Position numbers and translations under genes: made by a program. A stretch of 64,000 nt of DNA from Deroplatys truncata (lineage: Eukaryota > Arthropoda > Insecta > Mantodea > Mantidae): the NCBI GenBank assembly GCA_030765065.1, contig CM060989.1, positions 57,550,001-57,614,000 of the forward strand. Direction: 5' to 3'. Within the stretch, counting starts at the first letter, position 1; every line of letters starts with the position of its first letter. Under the pieces are notes generated by a model. It had not been told where the DNA came from. It worked only from the letters and a program-made list of their open reading frames with translations, and ran no database searches. Shown piece by piece: positions 1 to 12,864 of this stretch.

Positions 1-468
1 TAACGAATTTGAGAAAAAGTACAAGTATTGGAAAATTTAAGGAAATAACAAGCAATATCTCGAAAACGGTTCACTCAACAAAAGAAATGTATATGAAATA
101 AGTTGTGTATTTTAACGCGATCTACATTTTTTGTGTAGTAACATTTTGTCTATCTCTTATGGTTTACCAGTTATGCAAAAGTCGTTCACAATGAAGAATA
201 CTTTTGGAGACATTCCCAGAAAATTCGAGATATACATTTCATTTCTCATGACATTATCTTAAATATATGATATTTTCATCAAAATCGTTAGAGCCATTTT
301 TGAGAAAATTAAAATTTTCGAAAAACGTTCCATGTAAAGGGTAGTCTGGGGTAGGGGGATTTTCTTGAAAACCTTCGTGTCGCATCTCTGGAAGATATTG
401 AACCTAAATACCAAGTTTGGTGTTTATCCGACTGTTCGTTTTGGAGTTATGCTGTTCACAGACACACA

Positions 469-506
<38 letters not shown>

Positions 507-2567
507 CATGTTTCCAAAAATGCCTTTTTTGGATTCAGGAGGTCTCAAAACATGTATTTCCGGTGAAATCTCGGTATCGAATTTTTGGGTGGAATGCAAT
601 ACTTCCCCTACTTACTATACGTAGTAGAGAAAGTAAAAATGAATAACGAAGTTGAGAAAAAGTATAAGTATTGGAAAATTTAAGGAAATAACAAGCAATA
701 TCTCGAAAACGGTTCACTCAACAAAAGAAATGTATATGACATAAGTTGTGTATTTTAACGCTATCTACATTTTTTGCGTAGTAAAATTTTGTCTATCTCT
801 TATGGTTTACCAGTTATGCAAAAGTCGTTCACAATGAAGAATACTTTTGGAGACATTCCCAGAAAATTCGAGATATATTTTCATTTCTCATGACATTATC
901 TTAAACATATGATATTTTCATCAAAATCGTTAGAGCCATTTTTGAGAAAATTAAAATTTTCGAAAAATGTTCCATGTAAAGGGTAGTCTGGGATGGGGGG
1001 ATTTTCTTGAAAACCTTCGTGTCGCATCTCTGGAAGATACTGAACCTAAATACCAAGTTTGATGTTTATCTGACTGTTCGTTTTTGAGTTATGCTGTTCA
1101 CAGACACACAGACACACACACACACACGCACACACAGACACACGGATATGTTTCCAAAAATGCTTTTTTTGGATTCAGGAGGTCTCAAAACATGTATTTC
1201 CGGTGAAATCTCGGTATCGAATTTTTGGGTGGAATGCAATACTTCCCCTACTTACTATACGTAGTAGAGAAAGTAAAAATGAATAACGAAGTTGAGAAAA
1301 AGTATAAGTATTGGAAAATTTAAGGGAATAACAAGCAATATCTCGCAAACGCTTCACTCAACAAAAGAAATGTATATGACATAAATTATGTATTTTAACG
1401 CGATCTACATTTTTCGTGCAGTAAAATGTTGTCTATCTCTTATGGTTTACCAGTTATGAAAAAGTCGTTCATAATGAAGAATACTTTTGGAGACATTCCC
1501 AGAAAATTTGAGATATACATTTTATTTGCCATGACAATATCTTAAACATATGATATTTTAATCAAAATCGTTAGAGCCGTTTTTGAGAAAATTAAATTTT
1601 TCGAAAAATGTTCCATGTAAAGGGTAGTCTGGGGTGGGGGGATTTTCTTGAAAACCTTCGTGTCGCATTTCTGAAAGATACTGAACGTAAATACCAAGTT
1701 TGGTGTTTATCCGACTGTTAGTTTTTGAGTTATGCTGTTCACAGACACACAGACACACAGACAGACACACAGACAGACACACACACGGACATGTTTCCAA
1801 AAATGCTTTTTTTGGATTCAGTGAATCTCAAAACATGTATTTCCGGTGAAATCTCGGTATCGAAATTTTGGGTGGAATACAATACTTCCCCTACTTACTA
1901 TACGTAGTAGAGAAAGTAAAAAATGAATAACGAATTTGAGAAAAAGTATAGGTATTGGAAAATTTAAGGAAATAACAAGCAATATCTCGAAAACGGTTCA
2001 CTCAACAAAAAGAATGCATATGATATAAGTTGTGTATTTTAACGCGATCTACATTTTGTGTGTAGTAAAATTTTGTCTATCTCTTATGGTTTACCGGTTA
2101 TGCAAAAGTCGTTCATAATGAAGAATACTTTTGGAGACATTCCCAGAAATTTCGGGATATACATTTCATTTCTCATGACATTATCTTAAACATATGATAT
2201 TTTCATCAAAATCGTTAGAGCCATTTTTGAGAAAATTAAAATTTTAGAAAAATGTTCCATGTAAAGGGTAGTCTGGGGTGGGGGGATTTTCTTGAAAATC
2301 TTCGTGTCGCATCTCTGGAAGATACTGAACGTAAATACCAAGTTTGGTGTTTATCCGACTGTTAGTTTTTGAGTTATGCTGTTCACAGACACACACACAC
2401 ACACACACAGACACACACACAGACACACACACGGACATGTTTCCAAAAATGCTTTTTTTGGATTCAGGAGGTCTCAAAACATGTATTTCCGGTGAAATCT
2501 CGGTATCGAATTTTTGGGTGGAATGCAATACTTCCCCTACTTACTATACGTAGTAGAGAAAGTAAAA
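1..2567 (+). repeat. CA-element tandem array, plus orientation (four head-to-tail units)
   Basis: Four near-identical units of about 640-645 bp; right ends fall near 638, 1278, 1922 and 2567, and the first unit is cut by the window edge. Each unit begins at GAATAACGAA, contains a (CA)n tract of different length (about 460-505, 1100-1145, 1740-1795, 2385-2435) and ends GTAGTAGAGAAAGTAAAA. Compared with full-length copies at 42815 or 55009, array units lack the left roughly 215 bp. No protein is supported; the recurring short open frames are read through the repeat. Confidence 0.9.
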
Positions 2568-2569
2568 AC

Positions 2570-2660
2570 ATTGATTAAATGTAGTAGATAGAAAAATAAG
2601 CTTTAGTAGTTTGTATAGTTTGAGAGAGTAGAGAAAGTCATGTGAATGTATCACATCAAA
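2570..2660 (-). repeat. CA-element left-end fragment between opposed arrays
   Basis: The last roughly 70 bp of a minus-oriented CA-element (AGAGTAGAGAAAGTCATGTG followed by AATGTATCACATC). It sits between the plus array ending at 2567 and the minus array starting at 2663, marking the head-to-head junction. Confidence 0.75.
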
Positions 2661-2662
2661 TT

Positions 2663-3328
2663 TTTTACTTTCTCTACTACGCATAGTAAGTAGGGGAAGT
2701 ATTGTATTCCACCCAAAAATTCGATACCGAGATTTCACCGGAAATTTATGTTTTGAGACCCCCTGAATCCCCCCCCAAAAAAGCATTTTTGGAAACATGT
2801 CCGCGCGCGTGTGTGTCTGTGTGTCTGTGAACAGCATAACTCAGAAACGAACAGTCGGATAAACACCAAACTTGGTATTTAGGTTCAGTATCTTCCAGAG
2901 ATGCGACACGAAGGTTTTCAAGAAAATTCCCCCACCCCAGATTACCCTTTACATGGAACATTTTTCGAAAATTTTAATTTTCTCAAAAATAGATCTAACG
3001 ATTTTGATTAAAATATCATATGTTTAAGATATTTTCATGAGAAATGAAATGTATATCTCGAATTTTCTGGGAATGTCTCCAAAAGTATTCGTTGTGAACG
3101 ACTTTTGCATAGCTGGTAAACCATAAGAGATAGACAAAATTTTACTACACATAAAATGTAGATCACGTTAAAATACACAATTTATGTCATATACATTTTT
3201 ACTTTCTCTACTACGTATAGTAAGTAGGGGAAGTATTGCATTCCACCCAAAAATTCGATACCGAGATTTCACCGGAAATACATGTTTTGAGACCTCCTGA
3301 ATCCAAAAAAAGCATTTTTGGAAACATG

Positions 3329-3372
<44 letters not shown>

Positions 3373-5051
3373 TGTGAACAGCATAACTCAAAAACTAACA
3401 GTCGGATAAACACCAAGCTTGGAATTTACGTTCAGTATCTTCCAGAGATGCGACACGAAGATTTTCAAGAAAATCCCCCCACCCCAGACTACCCTTTACA
3501 TGGAACATTTTTCGAAAATTTTAATTTTCTCAAAAATGGCTCTAACGATTTTGATGAATATATCATATGTTTAAGATAATGTCATGAGAAATGAAATGTA
3601 TATCTCGAAATGTCTGGGAATGTCTCCAAAAGTATTCTTCATTATGAACGACTTTTGCATAACTGGTAAACCATAAGAGATAGACAAAATTTTACTACAC
3701 AAAAAATGTAGATCGCGTTAAAATACACAACTTATATCATATACATTTTTTTTTTGAGTGAACCGTTTTCGAGATATTGCTTGTTATTTCCTTAAATTTT
3801 TCAATACTTATACTTTTTCTCAAATTCGTTATTCATTTTTACTTTCTCTACTACGTATAGTAAGTAGGGGAAGTATTGCATTCCACCCAAAAATTCGATA
3901 CCGAGATTTCACCGGAAATACATGTTTTGAGACCTCCTGAATCCAAAAAAAGCATTTTTGGAAACATGTCCGTGTGTGTGTCTGTGTGTGTGTGTGTGTG
4001 TGTGTGTCTGTGTGTGTGTCTGTGTGTGTGTGTCTGTGTGTGTGTCTGTGAACAGCATAACTCAAAAACGAAGTCGGATAAGCACCAAACTTGGTATTTA
4101 GGTTCAGTATCTTCCAGAGATGCGACACGAAGGTTTTCAAGAAAATCCCCCCACCCCAGACTACCCTTTACATGGAAGAGTTTTCGAAAATTTTAATTTT
4201 CTCAAAAATGGCTCTAACGATTTTGATGAAAATATATATTTAAGATAATGTCATGAGAAATGAAATGTATATCTCGAATTTTCTGGGAATGTCTCCAAAA
4301 GTATTCTTCATTGTGAACGACTTTTGCATAACTGGTAAACCATAAGAGATAGACAAAATTTTACTACACAAAAAATGTAGATCGCGTTAAAATACACAAC
4401 TTATGTCATATACATTTCTTTTGTTGAGTGAACCGTTTTCGAGATATTGCTTGTTATTTCCTTAAATTTTACAATACTTATACTTTTTCTCACATTCGTT
4501 ATTCATTTTTTTTATGTCCTGGACATGTAAAGAGAATGGAATGCGCCACATAGCAACCAGCGTTAAAATATTTGACTATCGCTTAAAAGCTACCATATTT
4601 CCCTTGCATCTACAAGAAAATTACCAATAAGATTGACATCTCGATATCTCGATTAATATGAAGCATATGGACAATAGGCGTTGTAAAAATAGATTGTACA
4701 AGAGTAGAGAAAGTCATGTGAGTGTAACACATCAGATTTTTTTTTTGTTGAGTGAACCGTTTTCGAGATATTGCTTGTTATTCCCTTAAATTTTCCAATA
4801 CTTATACTTTTTCTCAAATTCGTTATTCATTTTTTATGTCCTGGACATGCAAAGAGAATGGAATGCGCCACATAGTAACCAGCGTTAAAATATTTGACTA
4901 GCGCTTAAAACCTACCATATTCCCCTTGCATCTACAAGAAAATTAGCAATAAGATTGACATCTCGATTAACATGAAGCATATGGAGAATAAGCGTTTGTA
5001 AAAATAGTTTGTACAAGAGTAGAGAAAGTCATGTGAGTGTAACACATCAGA
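2663..5051 (-). repeat. CA-element array, minus orientation (four partial or complete units)
   Basis: Minus-oriented copies at about 2663-3196 (left part missing), 3197-3836, 3837-4736 (complete, including the TCTGATGTGTTACACTCACA end, seen here as its complement) and 4737-5051 (left portion only). The (GT)n tracts lie at about 2805-2830, 3330-3372 and 3970-4050. Together with 1-2567 this forms two arrays pointing at each other. Confidence 0.87.
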
Positions 5052-6378
5052 TTTTTTAGACAGCACTCGAATTTGCAAAATATAATAAGATAATGTTATA
5101 TTGATTCCTGAAATTAAGAGAAATCACATTTAGAATGAGGTCAACTCACGTGTGTAGCGAGATTCTCGAAACAAGAGAAATTACTTTAAAAACGAGATCA
5201 ACTCTCGTGTACAGCGAGATGTCAGATGTTTTGATAATTCACTAAAATTGTTTTCAACGTGTTTTTCTTACATCAGGCATGAAGCGATTAAATGCTATAT
5301 TGTATTGTTTTCTGGATTTTTTGGTAAGTAGTTCTAGTGTTATTCTTTCTGCTGCTTCTGTAATGTCACCAGGTTCTTTCATTCCAGTTTCTTCTGAATT
5401 CATAATTGCTGCCATTTAATCTTTATGTAGGTGATACCAAAGGTAATAGGTTAACTCCATAATGAACTGCGATAAAATGAAGTATGACGATATGTATTGT
5501 GAACAGATAATGCGACCGCCAAGAGAAATTAGGCATACGTGATAAAGTCGGGTCCCTGCGCTTACCTTCCATATCCACCAAATTCCACCTTCCCCTCCAC
5601 GCAACATGGTTCCCCCACCACTGCCTTATACACGCAACATGGTTCCCCCACCACTGCCTTATACTGCCTTACTGAAACTGACAATAATAGCGTGCAATAA
5701 TGCAGCGAGGGGGGTGAGCTGTTTATCATTATTGGAAACGTATTCATAATTTTCATTGGATATAAAAATAGACGCTAATGTTGGCGCGTTTTATTAGCCA
5801 ATTGCAGTTGTTATAATCTTTAGGCATATCGGTGTGTAGGAGCACCACGCACTGATACGTGAAATTGTCGGGACCCTGTGCTTGCCTGGCATATCCACGT
5901 GAATGACATGCAATTTATTTTATTTCAAAGAATTGGGGCAAAGAAGGAATAGTTTGCACGCAAAAGAAATATAATTTATTACACTGTAAGGGAAGGGAGG
6001 AAGAAAGGATAGTTTACATAATGAAAGGAATAGAGTTTAATTGATTTTAAAGGAAGGGAGGAAGAAAGGAATACAGTTTATTGCACTGTAAGGGAAGGGA
6101 GGAAGAAAGGAATACAGTTTAATTGATTTTAAAGGAAGGGAGGAAGAAAGGAATGCCCATTATGGTGGGGGCTATCACGTGGTTAAGAGTAGTGGGGGCA
6201 CTCTTCCCGTTCGTGCGAGGAGAATGACGGGTAAGCGCACGGTCCCGACTTTATCACTATTACCAGAAATTAATCTGTAAAAAGGCAATGATCAAACCAA
6301 GTCGAATTATTAAATATGTGCAAATACAAAACGTAATTGCCATGTGATTGCACTTGAAACCAAGTTGGTCACAGTGGG
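5052..6378 (+). repeat. Old unnamed repeat, copy 1 (interrupted by a MITE)
   Basis: Segments 5052-5531 and 6273-6378 align by eye with 19722-19899 and 21210-21650, sharing GCACTCGAATTTG, AAACAAGAGAAATTAC-like text and TTCTTCTGAATTCATAAT. No coding capacity is seen. It acts as host for the MITE at 5532-6264. Confidence 0.7.
5532..6264. mobile_element. MITE-like DNA transposon, 733 bp, 8-bp target-site duplication
   Basis: Terminal inverted repeats: GTGATAAAGTCGGGTCCCTG with GCGCTTACC at the left (from about 5539), and its near-complement, CGCACGGTCCCGACTTTATC, at the right. It is flanked by AGAAATTA at 5524-5531 and 6265-6272. The paralogous repeat at about 21500 has a single GAGAAATTAATC with no insert, confirming the insertion. 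Inside are a duplicated CACGCAACATGGTTCCCCC unit (5608-5660) and a purine-rich block, GGAAGGGAGGAAGAAAGGA, repeated several times (5990-6155). It has no coding capacity. The 8-bp duplication fits hAT, Merlin or similar superfamilies; I cannot decide which. Confidence 0.8.
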
Positions 6379-6479
6379 GCGGTATCGCACTAGTGCGATG
6401 TTTACCATGTTAAAAGTTCTACTTTTAGGCCATGCTGTATAAAATAGTATTTTAAAACATACTCATTTTTGTGTTATAA

Positions 6480-8060
6480 AAAGGCATATAAGAAGTATTA
6501 AAAAATCAAACACATAACGGCCATTTTTGGTTAAAAATATTTCGAGTTGACGTGGAATGACTTATATGCGAGATTTTTTTTTTTTTTTTTTCATTTTTGC
6601 TTTAAACAGCATTTTCTGTGAATGGCATTTTCTGGTATAAATGACTGTTTTCTCAGAAAATATTGAAGATAGCTAAATTAAGTCATAGAGTGATAAAACT
6701 ATCTCTAACGGCCTGTATTACGATCTCCGGTTAAAAGTCATGGTTTGTAACCTATCAGTTATCGCTACCTGAAGGTTAGGTGCATTGCCGCGTATTACAA
6801 ACGCATATCAACCGATGGTTAGTAACCCTAAGGTTTATGATGCTGGGCGAGAAGTTGGCAACACCAAAGAGATATGTATTTCTCCTTGGCAATAGTTTTC
6901 TGAGTGATTTCACTGTTTATACAACGCTATCTCGTGGTAATCTGCAACATTATAGCGTCATTATTGGTCATTAGTAACAAGGCGAGCGGACAGACTATTA
7001 TAGATTGTGAACGGTTTTGGAGATTTTTTTAGAGAATTTTGACATGAACATAACCTAAAATGTAATTTATATACATGTCATTGAGCATACAAGATGCGGT
7101 TCTAGTACGTTATTGGATTACTGAGCTACAATAGGATACCGTAAACAATAGTTATAATTACCTTTTTATTAGCTTTTCCGTTCGCGAAAGCTATTATATT
7201 TATAGAAAAGCAACATCGATGGTTCTAATGTTGATTCGGATTTACACATGTTGCCTGACATTTAAGTTCAACACAATATTCTTAAGTTTGTTGCATCTTT
7301 CTAATACCGTTCCTTGGTTATTCTATTTGGAAAACTATGCCACACTTCAAAGTTTCGTTAAAAATAGTGTTAAGAGTTTTGACGTAAAAGTTTTACGAAT
7401 ATCACTTTAATAACCGAAAACCATAGTCTTTTGACGCAAACATTTCATGAATATCACTTAAAACTAACGTGGAAAGCCATTCGACAATTTTAAAAACCAA
7501 CCTAAATATAAACTAACACGCAAAATACGTTTACCTTTGCCCACACTGCTTGTCATTTAACCTAAAATGTTTGGCCTTCCAAAAACAATCCAAGCACAAT
7601 GGTTAGTTCCTTACGCCCTGACAGTAATATTTAAGACTGGGTGTTGGAGTGAACTATTCTAATGTATAGATAACATTTCCAAAAACTTGAAAATATATTC
7701 TGAATCACTCTCAATAATCAATCTCTGCCGGTGGTACGCCATGTTTCATTCGGAAATACGAGTTAACTCCAAGGTATCATCTTTATCCACCACTTGAGGT
7801 GGTGGTTAGTTTACCTCCAAAAATAACTCCCGGGTAGCCCTTAACCAAAGATTGTAATACAGTCGCAGTACGTAACTCTCAGGTAAATCTTACCCCAAAC
7901 CTTAACCGGAGATCGTAATACAGGCCGTAAGTGTTGTTATGGAGCTAGGTGTTTATAACATGTTTTTTTTAATAACTGCTGATAAATTTTCATCAATTGA
8001 TAGTGTAATTGAGAAAAATATCCGATATTCCGTAATAAACTTAAGGGAACAAGGTAGTCT
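6480..8060. repeat. Old unnamed repeat, copy 1, host of the TAA-flanked MITE
   Basis: The flanks of the MITE (6600-6708 and 7928-8060) match 27560-27720 plus 28559-28640: both carry TATAAATGAC...ATTGAAGAT...ATCTCTA and then CTGATAAATTTT followed by ATCAA. No coding region is seen. Confidence 0.65.
6709..7927. mobile_element. PIF/Harbinger-like MITE, 1219 bp, TAA duplication
   Basis: The ends are inverted repeats starting CGGCCTGTATTACGATCTCC and continuing GGTTAA (6709-6734; complement at 7902-7927). TAA flanks both sides (6706-6708, 7928-7930). A second, weaker inverted match continues inward (GTATTACAAAC against GATTGTAATAC). A paralogous empty site is readable near 27650-27700. A 3-bp TWA duplication and GGCC-type ends are usual for PIF/Harbinger, hence the tentative class. 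No transposase is visible. Confidence 0.75.
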
Positions 8061-10047
8061 GAACACATGGAAATTACACCTTAAATGTGTTAAATTCTAC
8101 TGCTCTTAAAGTTCACAATGATTTTTCCTGAAATTTTTAGGAATTATTCTGTAAATCATGAAAACTATTTCAAGTATTGTTTGCATTGATAGCTTATGTA
8201 GTTGAGGCCGTAAAAATTATTTCATTCAGCAGAAAAATAATAAAATGTACTCTTAAAACATGAGAATTCCTGTACCCATTTCTCCGATACTACTTGCAAT
8301 ACAAAATCACACTTTTGCAAGCTTGTTCTTAGTATAATCGCTATCTTCTGAACCTCAATTATTTAATTATGTATATCAGTTCACTAGAAATTGAAAAAAA
8401 ATTATTTGCAAAGTCAAAAAAGCAAAAATGTGGAAAATTTGGAATGTTGTTGCTTTCTTAATATACCTAATATACATTATAAACTTATGATTGTGGTTCA
8501 GAAAGTTTAACTATGTATTGTATACATGTACTGAGAATTTCAGCTCTCTACCTCTCACACTTTCTGAGAAAAAGGTACATAAGTATCCAAAAATTTTGTT
8601 TTGAGAAAATTGAATTTAAAGTTTGAACATTAAAATTGTGACACACTTCAGTACATTCCAGGGTCATAATCATCTGCACCTTCATTCCTGGATTGCTTCA
8701 GCTTTTCTGATTGCCTTCTCTTGATCCTGGCCTCTTTTGTTAATTGCTGAACTGCTCGCTGGGCATGATATAGTCGTTCGTTGTTGAAAGATACAAAAAT
8801 GTTCTAAAAAGGGGTGTTGCATGATACTTTTAAAGGAATGCAGACTAGCATTAAATGGTATTTAAATGTCTTAAAAAGCTCTTAATCCCCCCAAAAAGTA
8901 TATATTTTCTGAAACTGGAAATAATAGAGATTTTATTAATGCCTAGAACAAAAAAATGTGATTTTTTAATCCTTTCAGAGTACCTTGCCCCCTTAATATA
9001 GAAAAATAGTTTCTGAGGTAATGGATAATGAATTTGATAGATTTAACATTGGCTGAATAGGCTTTTAAACTACCCATAAACCAATTTGGTCACTGTTAAG
9101 CATTTAAGTGGGTTCCTATCACTATTCACATTACAATATTACACCCCTTATCTACTTAAGAATTTCGCTTTAGTAGCGAAGGAAATAATCCTCCGTTAGT
9201 TCTTATTGGATGTGTGCATAGCTGTGATCTCGGGAATTTCAAGAGTCGACATGAATGGGGAAAGCTGACCTTGGGACCAACGTCGGCCGAGTATCCGGAA
9301 GACCGTCAAAGAGCATTCAAATGAAAGAGAGAAACCGCAAAGTCTTTGTAAGGCAATGGAATTTCAGGAAGCAAGTATAGCTTCGCTGGAAAGCATCGAC
9401 GACTGCTGTGCATTGTTTGGCTTTAAACGAGGCAACTGCATCTTTCGATTGCAGAGATAATTAAATGAGAATACCTTTTGGCCAGAACGAGGTCGTTGTT
9501 AATCTAATGAACAATACCAATAGTTGTCTATTTCACTCATATAAATTAAGGATTTTTTTAGACATTGTTTTACAATATAACAGAAACTTTAAACAGAACA
9601 TAAGTAGAAATCATTTTTATTATCCATATTTTGTAATAGTAATAACAACAGGATTATTTATACAGATTCTTGAAATCGTTATCATGAATATCGCCCTAAA
9701 TTTTGAGCTTAATCTGTTACAGGACTGCCGAACTTATTCGATAATCTAAAACTTCTTGTAATATTACCTTAGATAATTACACGCAAGCACGTTTCAGTCA
9801 ATGCACGGTCTCATTGTTGCCTTATTATCCAACCAAGATCGAACTTAATCGATAAACGGTGCTAAAAATCAATAATCGATAGCTTTTTCTCCTATGTTCA
9901 TCTTTTTATTCCTATAATCTCTGCTTCGATTCGACTAGGGATCTAGAATGCCTATTCTCATGCATTTTCCTGTTCGCTATTGGCGGTTGGTAGAAACTAT
10001 AAAAATGACGAGATTTGGTTATTTGTGAATTCAAGATATAAAAGAAA
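8061..10047. other. Intergenic AT-rich sequence, nothing recognised
   Basis: No gene or mobile element is supported. A block at 9230-9460 is more GC-rich than its surroundings but its reading frames are broken. Confidence 0.4.
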
Positions 10048-10689
10048 GCATAGGGGTGAAGGTTGTATTGGAGAAGTGGAAACCAAGGGCACTAACTCCC
10101 CACATGGACACGGTGTGTCACTAGTTGTACTTTTGCGGGAAAGGCGAATTTTCTGATTGGCTGTTTCAAGTTTAGACGTTCGTAACGAACTAAATGGCAG
10201 GCACAGAACACCAGAGTAGGCTTTGGTGTAGGTAAAGAAGAAAGAAACCATCTTGGATTTTTATTCTGGAAGTTTTCGTCCGAAGTTTTTTCAACAGGAA
10301 CAAAGCAGAGACGGTAATCATACATTTACGCTATTTCTGATTGAATGTATATTTGTTGTAATATTGGTATTTTCTATTAACTTCAGTGATATTCGTAGAA
10401 TGAGGTAGAAAACTTTGATAGTTTATTGTGTGTTACACATTTTTATATAAAATTAATTTTCAGATACATTGAGCCGTCCAGACAGAGGGGATACGCCTAC
10501 GATTTACATTCCCATCCAGTGCTGTGGTTCGAGTCCCGAATGGTGACAGAATCTGAAGGTATGTTATTAAGTTTGAGCAAGTTATTAAGTTTCCAGCATT
10601 AGCTGGATGAAAGGTTAAGTTTTTCAGTTAATCACGATATATGATGAATCATTTGTAGAATACTTATAAAAATAGCTTACTGTGAGTAG

Positions 10690-10785
10690 AGAAAGTCTTA
10701 GATGGCAGAGCAGTGGTATGGCAAGTTAAAGATTGCTGGTTTGAATCCCAGGCATGGCATTGAATTTTTTGTCTGATTGTATATA
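10690..10785 (+). repeat. tRNA-derived SINE fragment (family a) in the left palindrome arm
   Basis: A box-B-like GGTTTGAATCC is followed by CAGGCATGGCATTGAATTTT and a TCTGATTGTAT tail. The same piece occurs in reverse at 15195-15290. Its tail matches the SINEs near 38455 and 38740. Confidence 0.55.
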
Positions 10786-11236
10786 CTCATCCACTATTCT
10801 GTATATGCAAACAACCCATGCTCTTTTCAGTGAAGGTTCCATGAATCTTTTCAATGAATTGGATCTTTTGAATGATCCCTTGATCTGTTATTTATAGTGA
10901 ACATTTTAACACACTAAGTATTTTAAACGCTTTTCATATACAGCGCATTGCATCCGAGGTACCATGGGAGGTTAGGTTTTTTTTGTATAAGATTAGGTTT
11001 CTGAATTTATGGAAGATTAGCATTAGGTTAGTTTATTTATTTATTTATTTATATATATAAGCTTAGTTTTCTGAATTCACAGAAGGTTAGTAATTTTTTT
11101 AATGAAAAGTGTTTAAAATTTCACTATAAATAACAGTTCGAAGGATCCTTCAAAAGATCTGATTCATTGAACATTCAATGAAAAGATCCATGGATCCTTT
11201 GCGTATACTGAATTTTATTTTGTTCAAGTAACACAA

Positions 11237-11281
11237 GGTGGTGGTGGTGGTGGTGGTGGTGGTGTTGGTGGTGGTGGTGGT
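11237..11281 (+). repeat. (GGT)n microsatellite
   Basis: About 15 GGT units with one GTT interruption in the left palindrome arm. The mirror position in the right arm (about 14730-14742) has only about three to four units. Confidence 0.9.
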
Positions 11282-12596
11282 TTTACAATAAAAGTGTTAT
11301 TTCCTTCTCATTTAGCACTTTATCAACCAAACGTTTTTGCCACTTTTTAACGGTTTCCCAGTTTTGTGTTAAAACAGCTTATTCACACTACGCACTTCTT
11401 CCTTTGTCATGACAACTCAAACACTAACTGATAAAATCGAAGATTTGACCTGAGCTGAGCATATGAGTTCTAGCATATTATGAATGACTGTTTGCTTATC
11501 ATATATCCTGAGTTATGCAAAGAGTTTATTTGGTACTCAGATAGCACAGCTGCGAATTCATTGCTGCATTTCTCATATAGGCAAGAGAATAGCAGTCATC
11601 CATACAGTTGGTAATTAACAAAAAGATACTCTTTGATTGTTAATGCAATAGCAGGTAGAATTAAGAAAATCATATTTTGTAATCTCATAACAGTTGTTAT
11701 ATATCCATTACCTTTAAGAATGAGTTCTTACGATAACCGCAATAAAATGTGTAGTTCTATATCTTTCCTACTCCAATATTTCATGATGCAATACGTTTAA
11801 GGAACTATTTACATTGGCGTAAGCGTAGTGCTTAGTTTCATGACAAGAGGAAGCATATGCTTTGTTTACATCAGAGAGAACTCTGGTTTACAGTGGATAG
11901 TGTGTAATATAATCACAAGGTGTTTGTAACCACAAATTTTTCCTTAATGTAAGCAATTTCTCATTTCAGAAACCTACTTTTAAGGGTAGTTTAAACATGT
12001 GTGTTCTATTTAATTCTAGGATACACACAATGGAAAGTTGGAGTTAAGTTGTGGCTATTTGTGTCCAGTGATGGTGCTTCAAGTCAGAGCACAGAGAGTG
12101 ACAATGACATTAATAGTGTTAAATGGTGTGGTGAAACTTGCTAATGACATTTATTGCACTGCTAATAGCGATTTAGTGAATGACAAACAATAGCTATACT
12201 ATTGCATATAATGTGTGCAGAAGTTTCTTTGTAGGAAATGGAGTTAAGTTATTCATGTCAAATTGTATTGCGCTATCTAAGAGTAGAATAAAATAACAAG
12301 TGTCAAACATGTGTTATTCTTCCAATTTTCCTGTCAAATTCCACATCCTACTGTTGGTTGGTTGCAAGTTCAAACAAACCATGGAGGCAGTTTAAATGCA
12401 AAAGATTTTACTATGAAGCATGCAGAAGAAATTATTGCAAGGTGCTTGATCTCATTCACTCTCAAAAATTTAAATGTGACCATTATGTATTATGAAATAG
12501 AAACATTCAGCAACCACTATTAACCTCAATAATATTATATAAAAAGCAATGTATGTGCCGACTATTGGATAATTTAAATAAGTTACACAGGAATAA

Positions 12597-12864
12597 ACAG
12601 TTGTGTTTTTCATACTAGCCTAGCTGTGAGGTGTTCAGTTGATCATAATTGTGTTCTAATATTGTATTGCTACAGATGACAGTGACAAGTTATTTTATGT
12701 GAGCTTTAATCGACTTCTTTAAAAAGAAATTTGAATAACTCAAAGTGCAATCACGATTATTGAAGCTCACGTAATTAACTTTGTACGTCATCAGTAGCGA
12801 TACAGTATTAGAACATATGATTAGCTGGGCAGACAGCTAGGCGGGTATGAAAAATACAGCTGTA
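12597..12864. mobile_element. Foldback MITE, 268 bp, inside the left palindrome arm
   Basis: This segment is itself nearly all inverted repeat: ACAGTTGTGTTTTTCATACT, then AGCCTAGCTGT, at left; the complement (ACAGCTAGGCGGGTATGAAA) at right. The inner stem is formed by TTCTAATATTGTATTGCTAC against its counterpart at 12785-12813. A matching copy lies in the right arm at 13163-13428. Confidence 0.7.

Noticed and set aside
365-646. Short open frames with runs of Thr-His or Cys-Val that recur in every CA-element copy
   Set aside because: They are translations of (CA)n and its flanks on both strands, appear in several frames, and change length with the microsatellite. There is no sign of protein-level constraint.
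5990-6160. Possible CRISPR-like regular repeats
   Set aside because: This is a purine-rich tandem repeat inside a MITE of a eukaryotic genome, without unique spacers of constant length.
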